A stretch of 51,084 nt of DNA from Clostridia bacterium (lineage in GTDB: Bacteria; Bacillota; Clostridia; Oscillospirales; CAG-272): assembly GCA_017505745.1 (NCBI GenBank), contig JAFVOP010000034.1:1-51084 (forward strand), in the 5' to 3' direction. The translations under genes were made by a program, and so were the position numbers. Of this stretch, positions 8,401 through 14,859 are shown piece after piece; the first letter of the stretch is position 1; the number at the start of each line of letters is the position of its first letter. The notes under the pieces were generated by a model, which was not told where the DNA came from, searched no databases, and worked only from the letters and a program-made list of their open reading frames with translations.

Positions 8401-8926
8401 AGCTTCCTGCATGTTCCTTTGGAATCGATACCTCCCAGGAATAATCGATCGTCATTTCAAAGTCATCGGAATGATACAAGTTTTCAAAGAGACAGCTCCG
8501 CTCGCCGTTTGCAAGCTCCAACGTTTTTTTCACCTCTCCCACGCGCGCCGCAATCGGGACCCACTCCACAACTGCTCCGTTTTGAGCCGTATAGGTGTAA
8601 GGACTTGCGGTTACCTTTAAGATCCCCAGATCTCCGTTGTAGTCGGTTACCACGTGCGCAGGGATCGCCGCATTATAAAGTAAGGAAAATTCGGTCTTTT
8701 CGTTCAGATATGCCAGCTCCGAGGCCGTGGGGGGTTGTCCCAGAAGCTTCTCAAACAATTCGGCCGCCGACATTGCTTCATTGCTTTCCGTAGAGGAAAG
8801 TCCATAATCAAATACATTTACAGAGGTGGCATCTGCGCGCGGATGCAACACAACGCCCATGAAAACCACCGCGCATAAAAGCAGGGCTACCCCTGAAATT
8901 CCCAAATATCGCAGTTTTCCGGTCAT
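5495..8926 (-). CDS. Large membrane-anchored cell-surface protein with InlB-type repeats
   Basis: The 1143-residue product has a Sec signal peptide (hydrophobic run around LGISGVALLLCAVVFMGVV), an extracellular region, and one C-terminal membrane anchor (FYTVLVIGIVGVLLLIGGTV, about 1090-1113) followed by RRRKRK and a short cytoplasmic tail. Residues about 190-290 form a Tyr/Ala/Glu-rich helical segment in which Y-x-x-Y-L-E/Y-E-A-Y units recur every 10-14 residues. About 470-535 is Pro/Val-rich. Four InlB B-like (MucBP/Flg_new-type) repeats follow, each with a V-T-W/F-x-x-D-G start and a Y-x-F-S-G/A-W-D core, at about 580, 655, 722 and 1007. No LPXTG is present. The start was set by AGGAGA 7 nt upstream. 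A surface or adhesion role is inferred. Confidence 0.85.
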   Translation of the reverse strand: MTGKLRYLGISGVALLLCAVVFMGVVLHPRADATSVNVFDYGLSSTESNEAMSAAELFEKLLGQPPTASELAYLNEKTEFSLLYNAAIPAHVVTDYNGDLGILKVTASPYTYTAQNGAVVEWVPIAARVGEVKKTLELANGERSCLFENLYHSDDFEMTIDYSWEVSIPKEHAGSLLGAPYAAAVAASNASRDYAERMQEYGQLLEKYLAYEAYVESVKAYEKYINVDLPAYERAVEEYRPYAEYLERLSAYEAWQQYWAYQEFMTGDVQEKYRAYQAYLEQLKPIRARLNILETLYIKDSHGWQLYASLMGGTVEQVVDRKDELISYKKEFEKWINNAQQSTQVLKKLMSEYAELRQAKYASEHEKLTTLYAFYTKNYQILTANYAQLYQALNTMGGDSVVTMALSEKGKLERYYQFVGQLYVTWACLDDSVTLSAKEGICAAYFLNEVVEPIHLLTDSGASPNGVLMPAVEVPKVEKVEQIEQPTVPEVSKKPKWYGSVPEAPVVPTEISKPDTSNPPAVAENPGPAPVAPALTNGERLLMEDLNAGRLSKRKASKESYSLAFDTTVATSVSIRNLKTVTFYSADGKTVLDRQTVHYGERVTYQGPDTARESDEKSHYQFLCWVTLPDRTEADLVAYSNMSVYAHYLEKPRFYTVTWILDGKTESKRLQYGVDPNLFCPFVTNKDPDRVYTYTFSGWDREVLPVSGDVTYTGSMQKELRNYQVTWVLGDRIETVELPYGSYPLYAGDTSRAPDDYRYEFSGWDAPLMAVERDVTYTAEYRRVALATDRSGSVLNVTQSEDALTVFAIGARSDIREAAVLAKQQGKALELCLEKFSIRIEADDLDTLLNSYCRQIGIVKETKEDTATVYEVGYLNSAGVALKLDVVASVTMRENDEDGTYVGRLSKADGWSVLEDGQGEAVGGFVLRVSDVYHVGITSTEPCNLSYFTGFFESGAEVDLSVIGCVFGYEITGATLLLDDGSRSPIQNLCFLMPDRAVEVELTITKIIYRVSFTVDGVVIHTAQYGAGEEILPPEDPTKETDGHFFYTFSAWSPEVGVALGDERELIFEAVFSTTPVGREFVPDRSLFYTVLVIGIVGVLLLIGGTVTLILLLRRRKRKLTVAKKELPAVKKITAESESSSNE

Positions 8927-9003
8927 ACGGAGTTCTCCTTTTTTTACAAACAAAATTTCCTATCCTATAAAATACAAAAGCAAGATTCATTTTGAATATT
9001 AAT

Positions 9004-9032
9004 ATCATACCATAAGCGACCCAAAAAGTCAA
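9004..9032 (-). promoter_or_regulatory. Promoter of the surface-protein gene
   Basis: Minus strand TTGACT (9027-9032), 17-nt spacer, TATGAT (9004-9009). It gives a leader of about 75 nt. Confidence 0.75.
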
Positions 9033-9119
9033 GAATTTCACACTGAAAAACAAAGATTGGCAATATTTGTTTTCATTTATTAACAAATTGTAAATCTCGA
9101 AAATGTTTTATATAATCAC

Positions 9120-9148
9120 TTGACTGTATGTAAAAATTGTGGTATTAT
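9120..9148 (+). promoter_or_regulatory. Promoter of the SPFH-protein gene
   Basis: TTGACT (9120-9125), 17-nt spacer, TATTAT (9143-9148). Divergent from the promoter at 9004-9032, about 90 bp apart in AT-rich DNA. Confidence 0.75.
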
Positions 9149-9198
9149 ATATTTACAATCATAGTGCCGTAAGAAATCGGCAAGAAAGGAGAAAAAAT

Positions 9199-10257
9199 AT
9201 GATTGCATTATTTGTTGTAGGTTGTTTGATCCTCGTTGCTTCGGTGGCTGTTGTCTGTGTAAAGGCCAAACAGAACCGATTCCTCACCCGCACGCTCCCC
9301 GCGATAGCGCTGGCATTGGTTGCCATTGTCATGATCTCGGTCAGCTGCATCCGCACCGTTCCCACGGGCCACACCGGAATCGTAACGATCTTCGGGCGCG
9401 TGGAAAACGAGACCTATGAAGCCGGTGTTCACTTCTGCGCTCCTTGGAAGAGTGTAGTCAATATGGATAACCGAAATCAAAAGGCCTCGATCGACCTCTC
9501 CTGCTTCTCTTCCGATATTCAGGAGGTGAACGTAACCTATACGCTCAACTACCAGATTTCCAAATCCAATGCACAGATGATCTATAAAGACATCGGTGTT
9601 TCCTACTACGATACCGTTATCACCCCCCGTGTACAGGAGGCAGTCAAGAGTGAGCTTGCCAAATATACAGCTGAGGAGCTTCTCGAAAAGCGCGCGCAGC
9701 TTTCGCAGGATATCAAAAGCGTACTGACGAAAAAGCTGGATGCCTATAATATCGTGGTAGTAGATGCCTCGATAGAAAATCTCGACTTCTCCGATGCATT
9801 TACCGATGCGGTGGAAGCCAAGCAGGTTGCCGAGCAAAAGAGTAAGCAGGCAAAGATCGAACAGGAGCAAAAAAATATGGAAGCCGAAGCCGCCGCAAAA
9901 CGCGCGGAGATCGAGGCCGAGGCAGAAGCCAAGGTTTCTGTAATTGCCGCAAATGCGGATCTTGACGTGGTCAAGATCCAGGCCGATGCTGCCGAGTATG
10001 CCGGTCAGAAGGATGCCGCCGTGATCGGTCAGGTTCGTGATATCTTTGCAAAGGATCCCGAAAACCTGACACAGGAGGACGTGCACCAGCTCCTTCTCTA
10101 CTACTACATCCAAAAGTGGAACGGCGAGCTCCCCACCACCTATTTCAGCTCCGAGGATTTCTATGCACTCCTCGCGGGGCTTGGCACGGGCGCGCTCTCC
10201 GGAGAATCGGTAGATTCCCCCTCCACCACCCTTCCCGCAGAGATTCCCGCGCCGTAA
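9199..10257 (+). CDS. SPFH/Band 7 (prohibitin-like) membrane protein
   Basis: The 352-residue protein has two N-terminal membrane segments (about residues 2-22 and 34-54), then an SPFH domain that begins with TVPTGHTGIVTIFGRVENET and contains the NVTYTLNYQI and YDTVITPRVQEAVKSELAKY blocks. A long Ala/Glu/Lys coiled coil follows (about 215-275, KQAKIEQEQKNMEAEAAAKR) and then a low-complexity tail. SPFH proteins form large membrane-bound rings that organise microdomains and often regulate FtsH-type proteolysis; the specific partner here is unknown. The start at 9199 follows AAAGGAG; the longer upstream frame has no ribosome site. It is monocistronic, with its own promoter and terminator. Confidence 0.88.
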   Translation: MIALFVVGCLILVASVAVVCVKAKQNRFLTRTLPAIALALVAIVMISVSCIRTVPTGHTGIVTIFGRVENETYEAGVHFCAPWKSVVNMDNRNQKASIDLSCFSSDIQEVNVTYTLNYQISKSNAQMIYKDIGVSYYDTVITPRVQEAVKSELAKYTAEELLEKRAQLSQDIKSVLTKKLDAYNIVVVDASIENLDFSDAFTDAVEAKQVAEQKSKQAKIEQEQKNMEAEAAAKRAEIEAEAEAKVSVIAANADLDVVKIQADAAEYAGQKDAAVIGQVRDIFAKDPENLTQEDVHQLLLYYYIQKWNGELPTTYFSSEDFYALLAGLGTGALSGESVDSPSTTLPAEIPAP

Positions 10258-10280
10258 TCTCGGTCAAATAAATTAAAACA

Positions 10281-10320
10281 AAAGACCCGTTTGACAACCG
10301 TCAAACGGGTCTTTTGTTTC
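10281..10320. terminator. Bidirectional terminator after the SPFH gene
   Basis: A perfect 15-bp stem, AAAGACCCGTTTGAC / GTCAAACGGGTCTTT, with loop AACC and T-rich flanks on both strands. It also serves the convergent small gene 10328-10576. Confidence 0.93.
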
Positions 10321-10327
10321 CATCGCA

Positions 10328-10576
10328 TCAGTCAGCCAGAACGCTGATTTTGTTTTGGGTAATTTCGGTTACGAGATCAACCACCCAGGTAATAAAGCTA
10401 ATGGGCGGAATCAATGCCAAAATACCAACCACCAAAGTAACTACGTTCTTCGTTTCCAGGTAGCGAACGATTCTGTAAACTCCGCCAACGATGGCTCCGA
10501 GAAGCACCTGAATGATGATCTTTGCAATCTTCGGCAGAGCCTCGTAAGCACCGGTCCAAGGGGTATTCTTTGCCAT
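10328..10576 (-). CDS. Small integral membrane protein, unknown function (82 aa)
   Basis: The ATG at 10574-10576 has AAAGGAGA upstream at good spacing; the longer open frame runs through the promoter and is not real. Two hydrophobic helices are visible (IIIQVLLGAIVGGVYRIV and VVTLVVGILALIPPISFITWVV), separated by a short basic turn, like a hairpin membrane protein. The N-terminus MAKNTPWTGAYEALPKIAK is cytoplasmic-like. I do not recognise a named family. The gene has its own promoter and terminator, so it is an independent unit. Confidence 0.8.
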   Translation of the reverse strand: MAKNTPWTGAYEALPKIAKIIIQVLLGAIVGGVYRIVRYLETKNVVTLVVGILALIPPISFITWVVDLVTEITQNKISVLAD

Positions 10577-10624
10577 TTTACTTTCTCCTTTATGTATTTT
10601 GAGGATCGGAATCCTCACTTTTTT

Positions 10625-10653
10625 AGTATAGCACAAAGCGCAAAAAAAGTCAA
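10625..10653 (-). promoter_or_regulatory. Promoter of the small membrane protein gene
   Basis: Minus strand TTGACT (10648-10653), 17-nt spacer, TATACT (10625-10630). A small GAGGATT/AATCCTC-like hairpin lies in the leader. Confidence 0.75.
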
Positions 10654-10714
10654 CGATTTCAAGAAAAAAAGCTTTAAAAACGAAAAAGGAATGAAAAAAG
10701 AATTCCAACCCTAC

Positions 10715-10743
10715 TTGACAAAAGCCTGTTGGCGTGCTATAAT
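10715..10743 (+). promoter_or_regulatory. Promoter of the TPP riboswitch-thiT unit
   Basis: TTGACA (10715-10720), 17-nt spacer, TATAAT (10738-10743), a perfect consensus directly before the riboswitch. Confidence 0.9.
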
Positions 10744-10761
10744 ACCAACGAACCGCATAAA

Positions 10762-10858
10762 ATCGGGGGTGCTGTCTAAAACAGACGGCTGAGATGGCGA
10801 TTGCCAAACCCTTTTACCTGATACGGATAATACCGGCGTAGGGAGATTTCCATAGATG
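10762..10858 (+). promoter_or_regulatory. TPP (thiamine pyrophosphate) riboswitch
   Basis: The thi-box consensus is clear: CGGGGGTGCTGTC, GGCTGAGATGG, ACCCTTTTACCTGATACGGA and TAATACCGGCGTAGGGA in order. These form the helices and the pyrimidine- and pyrophosphate-sensing loops of the THI element. A terminator hairpin follows at 10890, so ligand binding should stop transcription before thiT (off-switch by attenuation). Confidence 0.96.
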
Positions 10859-10889
10859 GAGTAAACGGATGTTCTGTTTCTTCACCGCG

Positions 10890-10932
10890 AATTTGACCGC
10901 ACGGAGATTTCGTGCGGTCAAATTTTATTTTC
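10890..10932 (+). terminator. Riboswitch-controlled terminator ahead of thiT
   Basis: A perfect 14-bp stem AATTTGACCGCACG / CGTGCGGTCAAATT (10890-10924), then TTATTTTC. It lies between the TPP aptamer and the thiT ribosome site, as expected for an expression platform. Confidence 0.88.
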
Positions 10933-10945
10933 AGGAGGTGCTGAT

Positions 10946-11614
10946 ATGCACATCGAAAAAACCAAACGTCTCACCGTCTCTGCCATGATGCTCGCAATTG
11001 CAACGGTTCTCGCCGTTGTTTGCGGGCTCATCCCCTTCCTCAACCTGCCCTTTGGCGGCGGGTTCACGATTGCAAGCATGCTTCCCATCGTAATCGTCTC
11101 CTATATGTACGGGCTGAAATGGGGACTCTTCTCCTCTGCCGTTTATGCCATCCTTCAAATCCTGATGGATCTCATGCTCGGCACCGGCAGATCCACCATC
11201 ATGGCTTTGTTTTTGCCAAACTCCGAGGATTTCATGGGCTACGCCGCGGCGATCTGGATCCTGCTCCTCGACTACGTGATCGCCTACACCGTTTTAGGAC
11301 TTGGCGGCATCTTCCGCAACCGTATCCGTAACAAAACAGTTGCCTTAGTGCTTGGAACGGTCGTTGCGCTCTCGCTCCGCTATCTGGTACACATCGTTTC
11401 CGGATACATTTTCTACGGTGCATGGGCCGAGTGGTTCTTCTCTCAGGAGGGATTCAAGCTTGGAGAAACCATTCTCCATCATGTTTCCGGCAATGCTTTG
11501 GCGCTGCTCTACTCGGTGGTCTACAACGGGCTCTACATGCTACCCGAAATCGTGATCACTTCCGCAGCAGCTACTGCTGTTTCGGCCATCCCGCAGATCA
11601 AGAAATCCACATAA
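10946..11614 (+). CDS. thiT: ECF transporter S component for thiamine, ThiT
   Basis: This is the membrane substrate-binding subunit of an energy-coupling-factor vitamin importer. The 222 residues contain six hydrophobic segments and the ThiT landmarks FGGGFTIASMLPIVIVSYMYG (about residues 36-56) and a C-terminal YNGLYMLPEIVITS region. The thiamine assignment rests on both this family likeness and the TPP riboswitch directly upstream. The ATP-binding and T subunits are not in the window and are presumably the shared EcfAA'T module elsewhere. The ATG follows CAGGAGG at good distance. A terminator closes the unit. Confidence 0.93.
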   Translation: MHIEKTKRLTVSAMMLAIATVLAVVCGLIPFLNLPFGGGFTIASMLPIVIVSYMYGLKWGLFSSAVYAILQILMDLMLGTGRSTIMALFLPNSEDFMGYAAAIWILLLDYVIAYTVLGLGGIFRNRIRNKTVALVLGTVVALSLRYLVHIVSGYIFYGAWAEWFFSQEGFKLGETILHHVSGNALALLYSVVYNGLYMLPEIVITSAAATAVSAIPQIKKST

Positions 11615-11630
11615 ATCCATTTTCGCTACA

Positions 11631-11670
11631 CAGGGGGCTCTCCGAAAAAGAGAGGCCCCTGCTCTTTTTG
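11631..11670 (+). terminator. Terminator of thiT
   Basis: CAGGGGgCTCT / AGAGgCCCCTG arms (11631-11661), followed by CTCTTTTTGG. Confidence 0.8.
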
Positions 11671-11713
11671 GGGATGAGATTCTAATAAAATATCGAAATC
11701 TTGGAAAAAGGCA

Positions 11714-11742
11714 TTGATTCCGCGTGAAATATATGATATAAT
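11714..11742 (+). promoter_or_regulatory. Promoter of the galactokinase-family gene
   Basis: TTGATT (11714-11719), 17-nt spacer, TATAAT (11737-11742). Confidence 0.78.
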
Positions 11743-11778
11743 AGTAAGGTAATGACCCTATCGGAAAGGAAAAAAACT

Positions 11779-13059
11779 ATGAAAACCGCACAATTGAAAG
11801 CTGCCATTTTAAACGGAACCTTTGATGAACGTTTTGCTTTTATTTACGGCTCTGCCGCTGTGGAAACACAGAGAGCACGTTATGCTGCCGCCGTGGATTC
11901 GTTTGCTTCGGTTTACGGAACCGACCGCGACGCAGCTCTTTATTCGGTTGCGGGTCGCAGCGAGCTCTCGGGAAACCACACCGATCACAACCACGGTTGT
12001 GTGATCGCCGCATCGATCGACCTCGATATCATCGCCGTTGCCGCTCCCTCCGAAAATCATATCATTCGCGTAAAAAGCGAGGGATTCAAAGAGGATGTGA
12101 TCGACATCGACGCGTTTACGCAGCCGCGTACAGTTCCCGAAGGACACTCCGACGAGTTGATTGCCGGCATGGTTGCCGGCTTCCGCAAAAACGGACATCA
12201 GGTGGGAGGCTTTGATGCATACACCACCTCCAACGTTCTCAAGGGATCGGGCATCTCCTCTTCCGCCGCATTTGAGGATATGATCGGAAATATTCTCAAT
12301 TATATTTACAATGACGGCAAGATCAGCAACGTGGAGATCGCACAGCTTTCGCAGTATGCCGAAAACGTATTTTTTGGTAAGCCCTGCGGGCTGATGGATC
12401 AGGTGGCTTGCGCCGTGGGCGGAATCGTGGCCATTGATTTTGCAGACCCCTCCAAGCCTGTGATCGAACAGGTAGACTTTGATATTACCGCCGCGGGTTA
12501 CAATCTTTGCATTGTGAACACCGGAGGCAATCATGCCGACCTTACCGACGACTACGCTTCGGTACCCGCCGAAATGAAGGCCGTTGCCGCCAAACTCGGC
12601 AAGCGCTTCCTGCGTGAAACCGATGAAGAGACCGTAATTTCGGCCATCCCCGCCCTTCGCGAGGAGCTTGGCGACCGCGCTATTATGCGCGCGCTCCATT
12701 TCTTTGCGGAAAACAAGCGTGTGGCATGCCAAAAAGAGGCTCTCAAAAAGGGAGATCTGGATGCATTCTTTGAAAACGTGATCGCTTCCGGACGCTCCTC
12801 CTTCTGCTATCTGCAAAATGTCTATACCACCAAAAATGTCAATGAACAGGGGCTCTCGTTAGCCCTCTGCCTTGCGGAACGTCTGCTTGCCGGCAAGCAG
12901 GCGGCATGGCGCGTCCACGGTGGCGGATTTGCGGGCACGATCCAAGCTTTTGTTCCCTCTGCCGACGTAGAAAGCTTCCGCTCTGCCATGGATGCCGCTC
13001 TTGGAGCAGGCAGGTGCATGGTTCTCCGTATCCGTCCCGTTGGTGCGGTAAAGCTCTGA
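11779..13059 (+). CDS. Galactokinase-family (GHMP) sugar kinase
   Basis: The 426-residue protein is a GHMP kinase of galactokinase type, which phosphorylates the anomeric carbon of galactose or a related sugar with ATP. The N-terminal signature is GRSELSGNHTDHNHG (about 57-71). It differs from classic GalK, where GR-x-N-x-I-G-E-H-x-D-Y is usual: the Asn is Glu and IGEH is SGNH. The phosphate loop KGSGISSSAAFEDMIGN (about 156-172) and the C-terminal HGGGFAGTIQAFV motif are intact. This variant matches a clostridial subgroup usually annotated as galactokinase; its substrate is unproven. The start follows AAAGGA. No other Leloir genes are adjacent; the genes downstream are housekeeping. Confidence 0.85.
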   Translation: MKTAQLKAAILNGTFDERFAFIYGSAAVETQRARYAAAVDSFASVYGTDRDAALYSVAGRSELSGNHTDHNHGCVIAASIDLDIIAVAAPSENHIIRVKSEGFKEDVIDIDAFTQPRTVPEGHSDELIAGMVAGFRKNGHQVGGFDAYTTSNVLKGSGISSSAAFEDMIGNILNYIYNDGKISNVEIAQLSQYAENVFFGKPCGLMDQVACAVGGIVAIDFADPSKPVIEQVDFDITAAGYNLCIVNTGGNHADLTDDYASVPAEMKAVAAKLGKRFLRETDEETVISAIPALREELGDRAIMRALHFFAENKRVACQKEALKKGDLDAFFENVIASGRSSFCYLQNVYTTKNVNEQGLSLALCLAERLLAGKQAAWRVHGGGFAGTIQAFVPSADVESFRSAMDAALGAGRCMVLRIRPVGAVKL

Positions 13060-13076
13060 TTGACAAGGAGACTGTT

Positions 13077-13478
13077 TTGAAACATCATCTTCCCAATGGT
13101 AATACGAAGAATCTGAAGGAAAAGAAAAAGCTGATGGCTTATCTGCTTGCAAATTCCGCAATCCTGATCACCCTGTATTTCTTTCTTTCGGAAACCTTGC
13201 AGTTCCTTTATATTGCCCCCATCTATTTAGCGGTTGGCGCCGGTCTCGGAATTTACTACGTGATCTACAATCGAGGCTTTGTTGCGAAAAACGCCACCCC
13301 CGATATGCTCCCCGATACCATGACACTTGCCGAAAAGCAAGCGTTTTTGCAGGATGCGAAGGAGCGTTTGCGCCGCTCGCGTTGGGTACTCACAATTCTC
13401 ATCCCCATTGTTCTGGCGTTCTTAGCGGATGTTGTATACCTGTATCTCTTCCCCCAAATCAAGGAGATGCTTTTATGA
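13077..13478 (+). CDS. Membrane protein of unknown function (133 aa), TTG start
   Basis: The only start with a ribosome site is TTG at 13077 (AAGGAG, 6 nt upstream). The product begins LKHHLPNGNTKNLKEKKKL and has three hydrophobic helices: LLANSAILITLYFFL, FLYIAPIYLAVGAGLGIYYVI and WVLTILIPIVLAFLADVVYL, the last pair separated by a charged, Met/Lys-rich loop. I do not recognise a family. It sits 17 bp after the kinase gene and overlaps walJ by 4 bp (ATGA), so it is probably translated in one operon with both. Confidence 0.75.
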   Translation: MKHHLPNGNTKNLKEKKKLMAYLLANSAILITLYFFLSETLQFLYIAPIYLAVGAGLGIYYVIYNRGFVAKNATPDMLPDTMTLAEKQAFLQDAKERLRRSRWVLTILIPIVLAFLADVVYLYLFPQIKEMLL

Positions 13479-14260
13479 TGTCTGTGCGCATCGTTTCTTT
13501 GTATTCGGGATCTACAGGAAATTCTTTTCTCATTCATACACCAAGCGCCGATATTCTGATTGACGCCGGTAAAAACGCCAAGCGTCTTTGTATGGCGCTT
13601 GCCGAGGCAGGGGTTTCCCCCGATGATATTCGGGCGGTCTTTATCACCCATGAGCACAATGACCACGTCAGTGCGCTCCCCGTGTTTCTCAAAAAGCATC
13701 CCGTGCCTGTACACATTCTTACGGCCTCGGCGTATAAGCTGGCCAACGATTCCTCCGTGGCTCCATGCCTATGCTTGCATCCGCCGCTCTTTTCCGAAAC
13801 CGTGGGAGCGATCCGTGTTACCTCCTTCCCCACTCCGCACGATAGTCGCGGCTCGGTAGGATACCGCATCGAGATCGACGGTGAGAACGGGCAAGCCTAC
13901 AAAATTGGGTATGCCACCGATATCGGACACATCACCGCCGAAATCGAAGCAGGCCTGTTCGGGTGCGATGCGGTGATTCTGGAAAGCAACCATGACGTGG
14001 AGCTTTTAAAAATGGGTCCGTATCCGTACGACTTGAAGCAGCGCATTCTTTCACAGCGCGGACATTTGTCCAATCCCGAAAGCGCCGCCTTTGCTGCTCG
14101 CCTGTGTGCCGGCGGAACCAAGGACCTGATGCTGGCGCACTTAAGCATGGAAAACAACACCCCGGAGCTTGCTTATGACGAATGCCTCTCTGCCGTTGGC
14201 GATGATCGCGTTCGCATCTGCGTGGCGCAGCCCGATGCCATTACGGAGGTATGCTTATGA
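13475..14260 (+). CDS. walJ: Metallo-beta-lactamase fold hydrolase, WalJ/YycJ type
   Basis: The 261-residue product has the MBL metal site ITHEHNDHVSAL (about residues 54-65), LYSGSTGNS near the N-terminus, TPHDSRGSVGYRI, ATDIGH and a C-terminal HLSMENN segment, the order found in YycJ/WalJ nucleases. In Firmicutes this protein is linked to the WalRK cell-wall signalling operon and to coordinating replication and division; here no walRK genes are present. It is followed by rlmH with a 4-bp overlap, an arrangement also found with yycJ and rlmH in other Firmicutes. ATG at 13475 follows AAGGAG. Confidence 0.88.
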   Translation: MMSVRIVSLYSGSTGNSFLIHTPSADILIDAGKNAKRLCMALAEAGVSPDDIRAVFITHEHNDHVSALPVFLKKHPVPVHILTASAYKLANDSSVAPCLCLHPPLFSETVGAIRVTSFPTPHDSRGSVGYRIEIDGENGQAYKIGYATDIGHITAEIEAGLFGCDAVILESNHDVELLKMGPYPYDLKQRILSQRGHLSNPESAAFAARLCAGGTKDLMLAHLSMENNTPELAYDECLSAVGDDRVRICVAQPDAITEVCL

Positions 14261-14736
14261 TCCAGCTCACCGTTATCACTGTCGGGAATTTAAAAGAAAG
14301 CTATTGGCGGGAGGCGGTTTCGGAGTATGAGAAGCGGCTGAACGCTTTTTGCAGACCTACGCTGATCGAATTGAAGGAAACGCGTGTTTCGGAGAATCCT
14401 TCCGAAGCCGAGATCCGAAACGCGCTTACTGAGGAGGGAAAGCGAATCCTTGCCGCCATCCCACCGCGTTCCTTCCGTATCGCGCTTTGTGTAGAGGGAA
14501 AGCAATTCTCCTCTGAGGAGCTTGCCCAAAAGCTGAATGCGGCCGTGCAGCAATCCGGTACGATCTGTTGCATCATCGGCTCCTCCCACGGACTGTCGGA
14601 CGAGGTCAAGGAGTCCTGTCAGCTGCGCCTTTCGGTGTCCAAGCTCACCTTTCCTCATCAAATGATGCGGCCGCTCCTGTTTGAGGTGCTATACCGCTCC
14701 TTTTCGATCCTCAAAGGAACGAAATATCACAAATAA
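14257..14736 (+). CDS. rlmH: 23S rRNA pseudouridine-1915 N3-methyltransferase RlmH
   Basis: RlmH is a SPOUT methyltransferase that methylates pseudouridine 1915 in helix 69 of 23S rRNA using S-adenosylmethionine. The 159 residues match the family length. Typical blocks are ITVGNLKESYWREAVSEYEKRL at the start (positions 6-27), IALCVEGKQFSSEE, the SAM-knot CCIIGSSHGLSDEV, and the C-terminal SKLTFPHQMMRPLLFEVLYR with ILKGTKYHK. I chose ATG 14257 (GGAGG at proper distance, ATGA overlap with walJ) over the ATG at 14251. Confidence 0.96.
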   Translation: MIQLTVITVGNLKESYWREAVSEYEKRLNAFCRPTLIELKETRVSENPSEAEIRNALTEEGKRILAAIPPRSFRIALCVEGKQFSSEELAQKLNAAVQQSGTICCIIGSSHGLSDEVKESCQLRLSVSKLTFPHQMMRPLLFEVLYRSFSILKGTKYHK

Positions 14737-14767
14737 CTCCCTTTTTACAAAAAAATTGAAAATCCTA

Positions 14768-14796
14768 TTGAAAGAACGGCCACGCCATGCTATAAT
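14768..14796 (+). promoter_or_regulatory. Promoter of prfB
   Basis: TTGAAA (14768-14773), 17-nt spacer, TATAAT (14791-14796). Confidence 0.85.
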
Positions 14797-14859
14797 ATGG
14801 AGTGACACGGAAATACTATTAAAGAAAAGATACGCCGGGAACGGCGTTGGAGGTACCTT

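Noticed and set aside
6755..8620. 621-codon open frame on the plus strand
   Set aside because: It is antisense to the large surface-protein gene, rich in His, Arg and Leu without domains, and without promoter or ribosome site.
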